A stretch of 64,000 nucleotides of DNA. It comes from Micromonospora cremea (GTDB lineage Bacteria > Actinomycetota > Actinomycetes > Mycobacteriales > Micromonosporaceae). Both the position numbers and the translations under genes were made by a program. The notes beneath the pieces are model-generated. The model saw nothing but the letters and a program-made list of their open reading frames with translations. It was not told the origin of the DNA and searched no databases. Below, piece after piece: positions 16,690 through 24,843 of this stretch. Every line of letters starts with the position of its first letter. The first letter of the stretch is position 1. Where the stretch lies: positions 1,675,501 through 1,739,500 of the forward strand of contig NZ_FSQT01000002.1 in NCBI RefSeq assembly GCF_900143515.1, given 5' to 3'.

Positions 16690-18104
16690 CAGTCCTGCTC
16701 TCCAATAGTCCAACGGGGCCCCTGGGGGGTGTCCTCGACCACCACGCCGGCCAGCTTGAGCTGGTCGCGTACCGCGTCGGCGGCAGCCCAGTCCTTGCGG
16801 CCCCGGGCCTGTGCGCGCTGCTCCAGGGCCAGCGCGATCAGGGAGTCCACCACGGCACGCAGATCATCCGAGCGGCCGCCACCGGTCCAGGCCGGGTCGA
16901 GGGGGTCAACCCCGAGGATATCCAGCATCGCCCGTACCGCGGCCAGGGTGGTGCGGACGGTCACATCGTCGCCGGTGCTCAGCGCGGTGTTTCCGTCCCG
17001 GAGCTGCTGTTGCAGCACGGCCAGCGCGGCGGAGGTGTTGAGGTCTTCGTCCATCGCCGCGACGAAGCCGCTCGGCAACTCGCCGAGCTGCCCGGCGCCG
17101 ACCCGCTCGACGGCCCGCTGCACGAAACCCTCGATCCGGCGGTACGCGGTGGCCGCGTCGTGCAGCGCGTCCTCCGAGTAGTCGATCACGGAGCGGTAGT
17201 GCGCGGCGGCGTAGTAGTAGCGCAGCTCGACCGGCCGCACCCCGAGCGAGTCCACGTACGCCAGGTCCAGGGCGTTGCCGGCGGACTTGCCCATCTTGGC
17301 TCCGCCGATGCTGAGCAACCCGTGGTGCACCCAGTAGCGGGCGAACGGCAGCCCGGCCGCGTGGGACTGGGCGACCTCGTTCTCGTGGTGCGGGAAGGTG
17401 AGGTCGAGCCCGCCGCCGTGGATGTCGAACTCCGGGCCCAGGTATCGCCAGCACATCGCCGAGCACTCGATGTGCCAGCCCGGGCGGCCCAGCCCCCACG
17501 GCGACGGCCAGTAGGCGTCCGCCGGCTCCTCGGGTTTGGCGCCCTTCCAGAGCGCGAAGTCGCGCGGGTCCCGCTTGCCCCGGTCGGGGGCGTCCCCGGC
17601 CGACTGCATCGCGTCCGGGGACTGACCCGACAGTGACCCGTACGCCGGCCAGGAGGCCACGTCGAAGTAGACGTCGCCGGAGCCGTCGGTGGCCGGGTAG
17701 GCGTGCCCGTCGGCGATCAACTTCGTGATCAGCTCGTGCATCTCGGGGATGTGCCCGGTGGCGCGCGGCTCGTAGGTGGGTGCCAGCACGTTCAACGCCC
17801 GGTACGACTCGGCGAGGATCAGCTCGTTGGCGTACGCGATGGACCAGAACGGCCGGCCCTGCTCCCCCGCCTTGACCAGGATCTTGTCGTCGATGTCGGT
17901 CAGGTTGCGGACGAAAGTGACCTCGTAGCCCGCGGCCAGCAGCCAGCGGCGCAACACGTCATAGTTGACGCCGGAGCGAAGGTGACCGATGTGCGGCGGG
18001 GACTGGAGGGTGAGACCACACAGGTAGATCCCCACCTTGCCGGCTTCCCGCGGGACGAAGTCCCGCACCGATCGGGTGGCGGTGTCATACAGGCGTAGCG
18101 TCAC
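16689..18104 (-). CDS. cysS: Cysteinyl-tRNA synthetase
   Basis: A 471-residue class I synthetase: HIGH at 38-41, Zn ligands Cys29 and those in HIECSAM (about Cys214) and FPHHENE, and the anticodon-side DALR-like C-terminal helices. The catalytic loop reads KMGKSAGN (270-277) in place of the usual KMSKSLGN. Length and N-terminus match CysS rather than the mycothiol ligase MshC. It charges tRNA-Cys with cysteine in the cytoplasm. The GTG start has TACCCT 6 nt upstream, so the mRNA is probably leaderless. It forms a coupled pair with rlmB, and is separated here from ispDF, its neighbours in mycobacteria. Confidence 0.93.
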   Translation of the reverse strand: MTLRLYDTATRSVRDFVPREAGKVGIYLCGLTLQSPPHIGHLRSGVNYDVLRRWLLAAGYEVTFVRNLTDIDDKILVKAGEQGRPFWSIAYANELILAESYRALNVLAPTYEPRATGHIPEMHELITKLIADGHAYPATDGSGDVYFDVASWPAYGSLSGQSPDAMQSAGDAPDRGKRDPRDFALWKGAKPEEPADAYWPSPWGLGRPGWHIECSAMCWRYLGPEFDIHGGGLDLTFPHHENEVAQSHAAGLPFARYWVHHGLLSIGGAKMGKSAGNALDLAYVDSLGVRPVELRYYYAAAHYRSVIDYSEDALHDAATAYRRIEGFVQRAVERVGAGQLGELPSGFVAAMDEDLNTSAALAVLQQQLRDGNTALSTGDDVTVRTTLAAVRAMLDILGVDPLDPAWTGGGRSDDLRAVVDSLIALALEQRAQARGRKDWAAADAVRDQLKLAGVVVEDTPQGPRWTIGEQD

Positions 18105-18110
18105 CGTACA

Positions 18111-18160
18111 AGGGTAGCCGTCCGCGCCTGTCCGGGTCCGCCGGTGCCGGGTCGTACGCT
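18111..18160. promoter_or_regulatory. Divergent cysS / iclR promoter region, both probably leaderless
   Basis: On the minus strand TACCCT (18116-18111) ends 6 nt before the cysS GTG. On the plus strand TACGCT (18155-18160) ends 7 nt before the IclR-gene GTG. At these distances transcription would begin at or next to the start codon. Confidence 0.55.
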
Positions 18161-18167
18161 GCCAGGC

Positions 18168-18878
18168 GTGGATGCGACCGCACGCCCCGGTGAGCCGCCG
18201 GCCAGCCCCAGCGCCCCCGCCGGCCGTGCCGACGCGGTTGGCGGGCGGGCCGGGGAGACGGCACAGACCCTGGACCGGGGATTACGGCTGCTGCACCTGG
18301 TCGCCGAGGCGCCGGGCGGGCTGACCGTCACCGAGGCGGCGAACCAGCTGGGCATCGGGCGAGCGGCCGTCTACCGGCTTGTCGGCCCGTTGACCGGGCA
18401 CGGGATGCTGCGCCGCGACGGCGACGGCCGGCTCCGCCTCGGCGCGGGAGTGCTGCACCTGGCCCGGCGCGCCCAGCCGTTGCTCGCCGAGGGAGCGCTG
18501 CCCGCCCTGCGCCGGCTCGCCGAGCAGGCCGGCGCCACCGCGCACCTGACCGTGGTCGAGGGTGGCGAGGGCGTCGCCCTGGCCGTGGTCGAGCCGAGCT
18601 GGACGTCGTTCCACGTCGCGTACCGGACCGGGTCGCGGCATCCGCTGGACCGGGGCGCGGCGGGTCGGGCCATCCTGGCCGGCCGAGCCGGGGCGGCTGG
18701 ACCGGTGAGCAGCAGCGGGGAGTTGCAGTCCGGGGCGTACGGGGTGGCGGCGCCGGTGCTCGGCGTACCCGGATTGGAGGCGAGTGTCGGCGTGGTCGCG
18801 CTCGCCCCGCTGGACGTCGACACGGTCGGCACCCAGGTCCTGGCCGCCGCCACAGCCATCACCACCGCCCTCCGCTGA
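18168..18878 (+). CDS. IclR family transcriptional regulator
   Basis: A 236-residue protein with an N-terminal winged helix (TLDRGLRLLHLVAEAPGGLT, then EAANQLGIGRAAVYRLVGPL) and a C-terminal IclR effector domain (GGEGVALAVVEPSWTSFHVA, GSRHPLDRGAAGRAILAG). The effector domain is shorter than in typical ~250-residue IclR proteins. GTG 18168 fits the leaderless promoter; an upstream GTG at 18144 is also in frame. No metabolic operon adjoins it, so the target is unknown; cysS is divergent but is an unlikely target. Confidence 0.8.
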   Translation: MDATARPGEPPASPSAPAGRADAVGGRAGETAQTLDRGLRLLHLVAEAPGGLTVTEAANQLGIGRAAVYRLVGPLTGHGMLRRDGDGRLRLGAGVLHLARRAQPLLAEGALPALRRLAEQAGATAHLTVVEGGEGVALAVVEPSWTSFHVAYRTGSRHPLDRGAAGRAILAGRAGAAGPVSSSGELQSGAYGVAAPVLGVPGLEASVGVVALAPLDVDTVGTQVLAAATAITTALR

Positions 18879-19029
18879 CCCACCAGCCGTCCGCCCAGCC
18901 CGGCGCGACAGCTTGATCAACTCGGGATCACAGACATCGCGGTAACGCGGTGCCGACGACGACCCGATTTCCAGGAACCCGAGTGGATCACCGTCCTTGC
19001 CATACCACGATGGGGAGGCGGACCCGCGG

Positions 19030-19073
19030 TTGTCCACAGGGACCGACGGGGTGCGCGGGCCAGGTTGTCCACA
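19030..19073 (+). other. Two perfect DnaA boxes
   Basis: TTGTCCACA occurs at 19030-19038 and 19065-19073 in the same orientation, 35 bp apart, in the 236-bp gap before the DUF559 gene. This is the high-GC actinomycete DnaA-box consensus. No dnaA, dnaN or gyrB gene is near, so this is not a conventional oriC. Confidence 0.55.
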
Positions 19074-19114
19074 GGGGTTTCGGCGGTGGATCGGCGGCCG
19101 GCACGCTGCTCGGC

Positions 19115-20353
19115 ATGCCACCACGTCCGCACCGTCCCGACGCCCTGACCTGGCAGGTATTCCGCGGCTCCGACGCTGTCCGGGTTGGCCTGCTCACCGA
19201 GCATCAACTACGCAGCGCCGCCTGGGTGCGGCTGCGCCACGACATCTACGCCGACGCGCGGCTCGACCGGGACCACACCCTGGCCTGCCGCGCCGCCCTC
19301 CTCCGGCTACCGCCCGGGGTGGCGGTCGGAGGCCCGTCGGCCGCATACCTGCACGGTGTCGAACACGCCGCCACCTTCACCGACGACGTTCACGTCCTCG
19401 TGCCCAGACCGCTCCGGATCGGCCCACAGCGCGGTCTCCGCGTGCACGTCAACGCCATCACCCCGCCCCTCGACGTCCGGACGCGACGGCTGGCCGCGAC
19501 CTTTCCGGACACAAGGCGTCCAGCGAGAGGGGGACGTCCACCGGGAGCAGGGCGTCCACCGGGAGCAGGGCGTCCACCGGGAGCAGGGCGTCCACCGGCG
19601 GCGGGGCGTCCACCGGGCGTCGGAATGTCACCACGCCCGACACGGCAATCGCCCCGGCAGCGTGCAGTGGGGGCCAGACCGGGCAGCGCGGTGGCGGCCA
19701 GACCGGCCGATGAGCGGGAGGCGGCCCTCGCGCCGAGGCCCGTCTGGGACCCGGGCGGCCCGATCCCCCGCTCCGACCCTGGACGGGCCGCCTGGGAGAC
19801 GGCCGTCTGGCTCGATCCGGTCCGTGCGATCGCCATCGTCGACGCGCTGCTCAGGCAGGGGGTGACCGATCGCGACACGTTGGCCGACGTGGCCGCTCGC
19901 AACGCGGACCGGCCGGGTGGGCGACGGGCACGGTGGCTCTTCGATCTGGCTGACGGCGGGGCAGAGTCCCCGCCGGAGTCGCACCTGCGTGTGCGGCTGG
20001 TGCTCGGCGGTCTGCCACGCCCGGTCGTTCAACACCCGGTCCGCCTGCCCAACGGCGTCGTCCTGCATCCCGACCTGGCGTGGCCGGAATACCGGGTAGC
20101 GGTCGAGTACGACGGGCATTGGCACGCCGACGCAGATCAGCTGCACCGCGACCGCCAGCGGCTGAACCTGCTCGTCGGCGCGGGTTGGCTGGTGCTGCAT
20201 GTGACCAGCCGACGACTGCACGCCGAGTTCCCGGCGGTGCTCCGTGAGGTGCGCGCGGCGCTCGTCAACCGCGGATGGCGACGGGGATCCCCCGACCCGC
20301 CCTGGCAGGATCAGCTCGGGTTCCTGGAAGCCGTGCTGTCCGCCGGACGGTGA
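19115..20353 (+). CDS. DUF559 / AbiEi-like N-terminal domain protein
   Basis: A 412-residue protein. Residues 1-~135 resemble the winged-helix, AbiEi-antitoxin-like region found at the start of many actinobacterial DUF559 proteins (VGLLTEHQLRSAAWVRLRHD). The C-terminal ~120 residues form a DUF559 restriction-endonuclease-like fold: SPPESHLRVRLVLGGLPRP, HPDLAWPEYRVAVEYDGHWH and LVLHVTSRRLHAEF, with D/E residues in the PD-(D/E)xK positions. Between them lies a ~110-residue Pro/Gly/Arg-rich segment produced largely by an 18-bp in-frame tandem repeat. Cellular role unknown; relatives are often called very-short-patch-repair-like nucleases. Confidence 0.7.
   Translation: MPPRPHRPDALTWQVFRGSDAVRVGLLTEHQLRSAAWVRLRHDIYADARLDRDHTLACRAALLRLPPGVAVGGPSAAYLHGVEHAATFTDDVHVLVPRPLRIGPQRGLRVHVNAITPPLDVRTRRLAATFPDTRRPARGGRPPGAGRPPGAGRPPGAGRPPAAGRPPGVGMSPRPTRQSPRQRAVGARPGSAVAARPADEREAALAPRPVWDPGGPIPRSDPGRAAWETAVWLDPVRAIAIVDALLRQGVTDRDTLADVAARNADRPGGRRARWLFDLADGGAESPPESHLRVRLVLGGLPRPVVQHPVRLPNGVVLHPDLAWPEYRVAVEYDGHWHADADQLHRDRQRLNLLVGAGWLVLHVTSRRLHAEFPAVLREVRAALVNRGWRRGSPDPPWQDQLGFLEAVLSAGR
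19517..19619 (+). repeat. 18-bp tandem repeat inside the DUF559 gene
   Basis: The unit CGTCCACCGGGAGCAGGG is present three times without change (19535-19588), preceded by one degenerate copy (19517-19534) and followed by one variant (19589-19606) and a partial copy. Each unit adds six residues (GRPPGA phase), so copy-number change keeps the reading frame. Confidence 0.9.
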
Positions 20354-20402
20354 TACCCCGCCATCAAGGAATTCGAGTCGATCAAGTCCTGGGAACGCCA
20401 GC

Positions 20403-20434
20403 GGGGCCCGGCCGACCAGGGTCGACCGGGCCCC
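20403..20434. terminator. Bidirectional hairpin between DUF559 gene and subtilisin gene
   Basis: A 15-bp stem (20403-20417 with 20420-20434, one G-T pair, 2-nt loop) lies between two convergent stops. It is GC-rich with no T-tract. Confidence 0.65.
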
Positions 20435-20445
20435 GACGTGTTGCC

Positions 20446-22155
20446 CTACGGCCGGGCGTTCGGCTTGAGCGGGGTCTTCACCGCCGCGTAGGCGTCGACG
20501 ATCCCGTACCCGTAGAAGCCGTTGAAGTTGACCCCACCGGCGCAGTAGGCGTCGTAGGTCTCGTCCCGGCCCTCATTGCGGTACTGCTGCAGCCGCGGCT
20601 CCGGGCAGGCGTGCTCGGCCGCCGTCCGGTAGAGGTGCTGCTCGACCAGGTCCGGCGACATGCCGAAGCCACCCCGGCGCTCCGCCTTGCCGTACCGGCT
20701 GACGATCAGCGCGGCGACGCCGGCGGCGTGCGGGGACGCCATCGAGGTGCCCTGGAGGTAGGTGTAGTAGCCACACTCACCGTTGGCCTTGCACTGCTTG
20801 AAGACCAGCGTGGCCACCCGCGGGTCGATGTTGCCGTTGGCGTCCACCCGCGGATCCGGGATGGTGGGGGAGATCGGCTCCTCCTGGAGCACCTTCAGCG
20901 GGTAGGTGGAGAGGATGCGGTTCCCCGGGCTGTTGTACGTCGGGGTTCCAAAACCGTCCCGGGCGAAGCCACCCGGAGCGGCGACCGAGGTCTGCTCGGT
21001 GCCGTAGTTGGAGTAGTCCGCCTTCTTGCCGGACGGGCCGACGGCCGACACGCCGATCACGTGCGGCCCCTCGGCGGGCAGGTCCCAGCAGCTGTTGTTG
21101 TCGATCGGCCGGTCGTACGGCGCAGCGCCGTAGTCCGGGCTGCTGATGTCCGTGCGGGGTGCGCCCAGGTCCTCGTTGTTGTTGCCGAGCGCGCCGACCA
21201 GGGTGACGCCCTTGTTGTGGGCGAAGGTCAGCGCCCGCTTCATCGCCTTGATGATGGCCCGCTGCTCGGCCTGGCTCGCCGGGGAGTCGGCCGGGTTGGC
21301 GGTGCAGTTGTAGAGCCACGGGTCGACGTAGAACGACATGTTGACCACGTCGATCCCGGACCGGCCGGCGTAGAGCAGGGCGTTGACCACCGGGTTGAGG
21401 AAGAAGTAGCCGGAGTCCTGGCCACCCTTCAGCTCCACCAGCGAGACCTTCGGGGCGACGCCGGAGAGGCCGAAGCCGTTGGCGGCGGCACCGATCGTGC
21501 CCGCCACGTGGGTGCCGTGCCCGCCGTCGTCGGTGCCCACGGCGTCGAGGCAGCTCGGCACCTCGCAGGGACCGTCCACGTCGGTCAGGTCCGGCGCGAA
21601 GTTGCGCGACAGCGCCCAGTTGAAGTTCGGCGCGATGTCCGGGTTGCTCGCGTCGACGCCCGTGTCCAGCACGCCGACGGTCACCCGGCGATCACCCGGC
21701 TCGACCTTGCGGGCCTCATCGGCCCGAATCATCTCCAGACCCCAGAGCTTGTCGTCGAGCGGGTCCAGCTTGGCGCCCTTCCTGGCGGCGCCGGCGGCGG
21801 CCGCGGTGGGCGGCACCTGCTCCTGCTCGACCCGGTCCAGCATCGGCTTGCGGCCGATGGCCTTCTGCTCGGCGGCGCCGATCAGCGTGGGGGCGGCGGT
21901 CGCCCTGGCGGCGAAGTCAGCCCGCTCGCTGGTCACCTGGAACATGCCGACCTCGTCGGACCGGGACACGACCGTGCCGCCGGCCGCGCGGATCGCCGCG
22001 ATCGCCGTGTCGGCGGCGACGCCATCCTCGGCGACGACCGTGAACGTCCGGGAGTTGGTCGGCGCGGCGCTGGCCGGTACGCCCAACCCCGTCGCCGTAA
22101 GTGCCAGCACTGCCGCGGTCGCGACGGCACCGGCGGTGAAGCGCTTGCTCACCAC
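20446..22155 (-). CDS. Secreted S8 (subtilisin-like) serine peptidase
   Basis: The 569-residue precursor starts with a Sec signal peptide (basic MVSKRF, hydrophobic core, ASA-AP cleavage site near residue 30). A short inhibitor-I9-like propeptide follows. The catalytic triad is visible: Asp in VTVGVLDTGVD, His in GGHGTHVAGTIG and Ser in GTSMASPHAAGVAALI, with the oxyanion Asn in GALGNNNED. Several cysteines (PCEVPSC, YNCTANP, CGYYTY) suggest disulfides. It should act outside the cell on proteins. AGAGGA lies upstream of the GTG start. It is monocistronic. Confidence 0.9.
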   Translation of the reverse strand: MVSKRFTAGAVATAAVLALTATGLGVPASAAPTNSRTFTVVAEDGVAADTAIAAIRAAGGTVVSRSDEVGMFQVTSERADFAARATAAPTLIGAAEQKAIGRKPMLDRVEQEQVPPTAAAAGAARKGAKLDPLDDKLWGLEMIRADEARKVEPGDRRVTVGVLDTGVDASNPDIAPNFNWALSRNFAPDLTDVDGPCEVPSCLDAVGTDDGGHGTHVAGTIGAAANGFGLSGVAPKVSLVELKGGQDSGYFFLNPVVNALLYAGRSGIDVVNMSFYVDPWLYNCTANPADSPASQAEQRAIIKAMKRALTFAHNKGVTLVGALGNNNEDLGAPRTDISSPDYGAAPYDRPIDNNSCWDLPAEGPHVIGVSAVGPSGKKADYSNYGTEQTSVAAPGGFARDGFGTPTYNSPGNRILSTYPLKVLQEEPISPTIPDPRVDANGNIDPRVATLVFKQCKANGECGYYTYLQGTSMASPHAAGVAALIVSRYGKAERRGGFGMSPDLVEQHLYRTAAEHACPEPRLQQYRNEGRDETYDAYCAGGVNFNGFYGYGIVDAYAAVKTPLKPNARP

Positions 22156-22249
22156 ATCGGATCCTCTCGTTGAGGGACGTGGCAGCCATCACACAACACC
22201 CACCGGGTTTACGCCAGACGAGCGCCCGTTATGGCGGTGAATCTCTCCT

Positions 22250-22601
22250 TCATCCACCCAGGTCGACGCGCGACCCACCCAGGTCGAGACGCGCCCTGGG
22301 CAGATCGGCCCGCACCGGCGGCCGGTCGGACGACACCGCGCGCAGGTCATCCCCCATCGTCAGCAGGTCGGACAGCATCGCCGGCAGGTCGGCCAGCGCT
22401 GCCGGCAGATCGGCCATGGTGGACACTTCGGCGTCGGGCTCGTCCCCCGGCGGGGCGGGGCAGGCCGTGCCGGTTCAACCACACCGATCGCGGGCCGGCA
22501 CGCCGGGGAGCCACCACGTCGTGCTCCCACGAGTCACCGACGTACCCGATCTGGCGGGTCTCGCCGGCGTCGAACACCACGGTGGTCAGCGCGGCGCCCA
22601 C
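22250..22601 (-). pseudogene. HAD hydrolase remnant (5'-truncated and frameshifted)
   Basis: From GTG 22601 the frame reads TTVVFDAGETRQIGYVGDSW and ends in RAGPRSVWLNRHGLPRP, which is the C-terminal third of an HAD-superfamily phosphatase (motif IV GDSWEHD). Catalytic motifs I-III are missing. After GLPRPAG the frame breaks; removing one base from the five-C run at 22444-22448 restores DEPDAEVSTMADLPAAL, the normal HAD tail, which then stops at 22250-22252. It lies 4 bp after the DMT transporter stop. One indel in a homopolymer could be a sequencing error, but the missing 5' two-thirds cannot. Confidence 0.7.
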
Positions 22602-22605
22602 TGTC

Positions 22606-23571
22606 TCATCGACCGTCGGCCGCCAGCAGGGGCTCGGGCGACACCGGGGTGGATTCCGCTGCCGGCCCGCGCAGCTCGTCGAGACGCACCAGGGCCACCC
22701 CGGCGACGATCAGCCCGCCACCGAACAGCTGCCAGGCGGTGGGCAGTTCGTCCAGGAAGAGCCAGGCGATCAGCACCGCGAAGAGCACCTCGGTCAGCCC
22801 GACGAACGACGAGAGCCGGGGGCCGAGGATGCGGGTGCCGGCGATCCCGGCCAGGTACGCGATCACGGCAGCCACCAGGGAGAGCCCCACGATCGGCAGC
22901 AGCCAGCTGGTGCGCTGCCCGGCGAAGGTGACCTCGCCGAAGGTGGCACGCAGCGGCAGCAGACCGGTCAGCCCGATGAGGAGCAGCACGGCGGCGCCGA
23001 CGGCCATCCCCCCGCTGGCCATGGCGACCGAGGGCAGCCGGGGGTCGACCCGGCCGGCGAGCACGAAGTAGCCGGCCAGGCCGACCGCGGCGCCCAACCC
23101 CCAGAGCACGCCCACCGGGTGGAATCCGGCGGTGCCGGTGAGGTCCAGCACGAACGCCAGCCCGGCCAGGGCTGCCGCCGAACCGGCCACGGTGAGCCGG
23201 CGCGGCTGCTGCCCGTGCCGCAGCCACATCCAGCCCACGACGAGGATGATGCCCAGGTACTCCAGCAGCAGCGCGATGCCGACCGGCAGGTAGCGCACGG
23301 CGTTGAAGAAGCAGACCTGGGCCAGCGCCACGCCGAGCAGCCCGAACATCCCGATCGCCGTGACGTTCCGCCGCAGCACATCCCACCTGCCCCGCAGCGA
23401 CAGCAGCGCGGGGAGAGCCAGCACCAGGGCGGCCACGCCGACCCGGGCGATCACCGCTGACTCGGCGGACCAGCCGGCCTCGATGAGCGAGCGCGCGAAG
23501 GTGCCCGAGGTGGCGAAGGTGACCGCGGAGAGCAGCGCCAACGCGGCGCCGGCGGCGGGTCGTGACTGCAT
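22606..23571 (-). CDS. EamA/DMT superfamily transporter
   Basis: A 321-residue membrane protein with ten predicted helices in two EamA repeats (ALALLSAVTFATSGTFARSL at the start; second repeat from about GLSLVAAVIAYLAGIAGTRI). EamA proteins export metabolites or drugs; substrate unknown. It is divergent from a CGNR zinc-finger regulator with an 86-bp gap that contains a perfect 10-bp dyad over the promoter, so that regulator probably controls it. A HAD gene remnant follows downstream. Confidence 0.87.
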   Translation of the reverse strand: MQSRPAAGAALALLSAVTFATSGTFARSLIEAGWSAESAVIARVGVAALVLALPALLSLRGRWDVLRRNVTAIGMFGLLGVALAQVCFFNAVRYLPVGIALLLEYLGIILVVGWMWLRHGQQPRRLTVAGSAAALAGLAFVLDLTGTAGFHPVGVLWGLGAAVGLAGYFVLAGRVDPRLPSVAMASGGMAVGAAVLLLIGLTGLLPLRATFGEVTFAGQRTSWLLPIVGLSLVAAVIAYLAGIAGTRILGPRLSSFVGLTEVLFAVLIAWLFLDELPTAWQLFGGGLIVAGVALVRLDELRGPAAESTPVSPEPLLAADGR

Positions 23572-23597
23572 CCTGCACTCCTCGGAACGGCGATGGT

Positions 23598-23628
23598 GTC
23601 ATGGGCAAACTATCCTTGTGCCCATGAC
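23598..23628. promoter_or_regulatory. Dyad operator between EamA and CGNR genes
   Basis: GTCATGGGCA (23598-23607) and TGCCCATGAC (23619-23628) are perfect inverted repeats with an 11-nt spacer that contains TATCCT (23611-23616), a good plus-strand -10 element. A protein bound here would cover both divergent promoters. Confidence 0.7.
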
Positions 23629-23657
23629 GCTAGGCGGCCCCTGTGACAGGAGTCAAG

Positions 23658-24203
23658 TTGCTATTCGCTCATGACACCGAATGTTCTCTGATCGCCGCTG
23701 CCGCGCTGGTCAACACGGCGGGCCGAGACGGCGAGCTACTGCCCGACGTCGCCGCGCTGGACGCGTTCTTCACCCGGCACTCCTACAGCGGACGGCACGA
23801 GCACACCGACGCCGAGCTACGCGCTGTCCGGGAGTTGCGGCCTCGGCTGCGCCGCATCTGGCACGCCGAGCCGGCCGAGATCGTCGCCGTGGTCAACGGC
23901 CTGCTGCTGGAGCACCGGGCGCTGCCGCAGCTGATCGAGCACGACGACGAGCCGTACCACCTGCACGCCGTGCCCCGCGACGCGCCGCTGGCGACCCGCA
24001 TCGCCGTGGAGGCGGCGATGGCGATCGCCGACCTGGTCCGCGCCGGCGAGCTGAGCCGGCTGCGGATCTGCGAGTACCCCGACTGCGAGAACGTGGTCGT
24101 GGACCTGTCCCGCAACCGGTCGCGGCGGTTCTGCGAGGCCGGCTGCGGCAACCGCGCCGCGGTGACCGCCTACCGCGCCCGCCGGGCCGCCGGCCGCTCC
24201 TGA
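23658..24203 (+). CDS. CGNR zinc-finger / ABATE domain regulator
   Basis: A ~181-residue protein. The N-terminal domain (LLFAHDTECSLIAAAALVNT) is of the ABATE stress-sensing type and the C-terminus holds the CGNR zinc finger: CEYPDCENVVVDLSRNRSRR, then FCEAGCGNRAAVTAYRARR. Such proteins are DNA-binding regulators. TTG 23658 has AGGAG at 5 nt and starts at the family N-terminus; GTG 23643 is in frame but lacks a ribosome-binding site. It probably binds the dyad in its own promoter and represses the divergent DMT transporter. Its 3' end overlaps the acetyltransferase gene by 34 bp. Confidence 0.82.
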   Translation: MLFAHDTECSLIAAAALVNTAGRDGELLPDVAALDAFFTRHSYSGRHEHTDAELRAVRELRPRLRRIWHAEPAEIVAVVNGLLLEHRALPQLIEHDDEPYHLHAVPRDAPLATRIAVEAAMAIADLVRAGELSRLRICEYPDCENVVVDLSRNRSRRFCEAGCGNRAAVTAYRARRAAGRS

Positions 24204-24769
24204 GCGGTGTCCGCCCATTCCTCGACCCGGAGTTCGTACTCCACCTCACCGTGCTCGGCACCCGGAATCGGGTCGCCCCACTGGAGGTGGAAGGTGCGCA
24301 CGTAGCGCAACCCGGCCTTCGCCATCACCCGCCGGGAGCGGTCGTTGACCGTCATCGTCTCGGCCCACACCCGCCGCACGCCCACGGTGTCGAAGGCGTA
24401 CCGGACCAGCGCCCGGGAACCCTCGGTGGCCAGGCCGCGCCCCCAGGTCGAGCGGCGCAGCCGGTAGCCCAGCTCGGCCTCGGTGCCGTCCGCCGACGGA
24501 TCGAGCGCGAACCAGCCCAGAAACCCGCCGGTCTCCCCGTCCAGCGCCGCCCAGCGGCCCAGGCCGGGATGCTGGTCGTACCGGGCCAGCAGCGTCGGCA
24601 ACTGCTCGTCGCGGATCGTGGCGGGCGGGGTGGCCACGCCGCCGGTGAGGAAGCGCATCACCTCGGGATCGCTGTCCAACTCGACCAGCGCGTCGACATC
24701 GCCCATGGTGAGCCGCCGCCACCGCAGCCGCTCGGTCGCCGGAGGCAGGCCCGCGTCATCTCCGCCCAT
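24170..24769 (-). CDS. GNAT family N-acetyltransferase
   Basis: A 199-residue acetyltransferase of the RimJ/RimL type: TERLRWRRLTMGDVDALVEL at the N-terminus, GELGYRLRRS-like AELGYRLRRSTWGRGLATEG for acetyl-CoA binding, and VWAETMTVNDRSRRVMAKAG. The substrate could be a ribosomal protein terminus, an antibiotic or a small amine. ATG 24769 is preferred to GTG 24799 because family similarity begins about 15 residues later. The gene is convergent with the CGNR gene. Confidence 0.82.
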   Translation of the reverse strand: MGGDDAGLPPATERLRWRRLTMGDVDALVELDSDPEVMRFLTGGVATPPATIRDEQLPTLLARYDQHPGLGRWAALDGETGGFLGWFALDPSADGTEAELGYRLRRSTWGRGLATEGSRALVRYAFDTVGVRRVWAETMTVNDRSRRVMAKAGLRYVRTFHLQWGDPIPGAEHGEVEYELRVEEWADTAQERPAARRAR

Positions 24770-24843
24770 TGCGGGATCATCCCGTCCGCCCCGCGACACC
24801 GTCGAGCTGTTTTGCCGCGGCCACCGCCGCGGCGGGCCGGGAG

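Noticed and set aside
16689..18104. MshC (cysteine-glucosaminyl inositol ligase) in place of CysS
   Set aside because: Length, the C-terminal anticodon-side region and coupling to rlmB fit CysS; MshC is shorter and lacks that region.
19517..19619. CRISPR array
   Set aside because: Units are contiguous 18-mers without spacers and encode protein in frame; no cas genes are present.
22231..23460. Plus-strand frame opposite the DMT transporter and HAD remnant
   Set aside because: It is Gln/His/Arg/Gly-rich shadow sequence; the minus strand carries the ten-helix transporter and HAD motifs.
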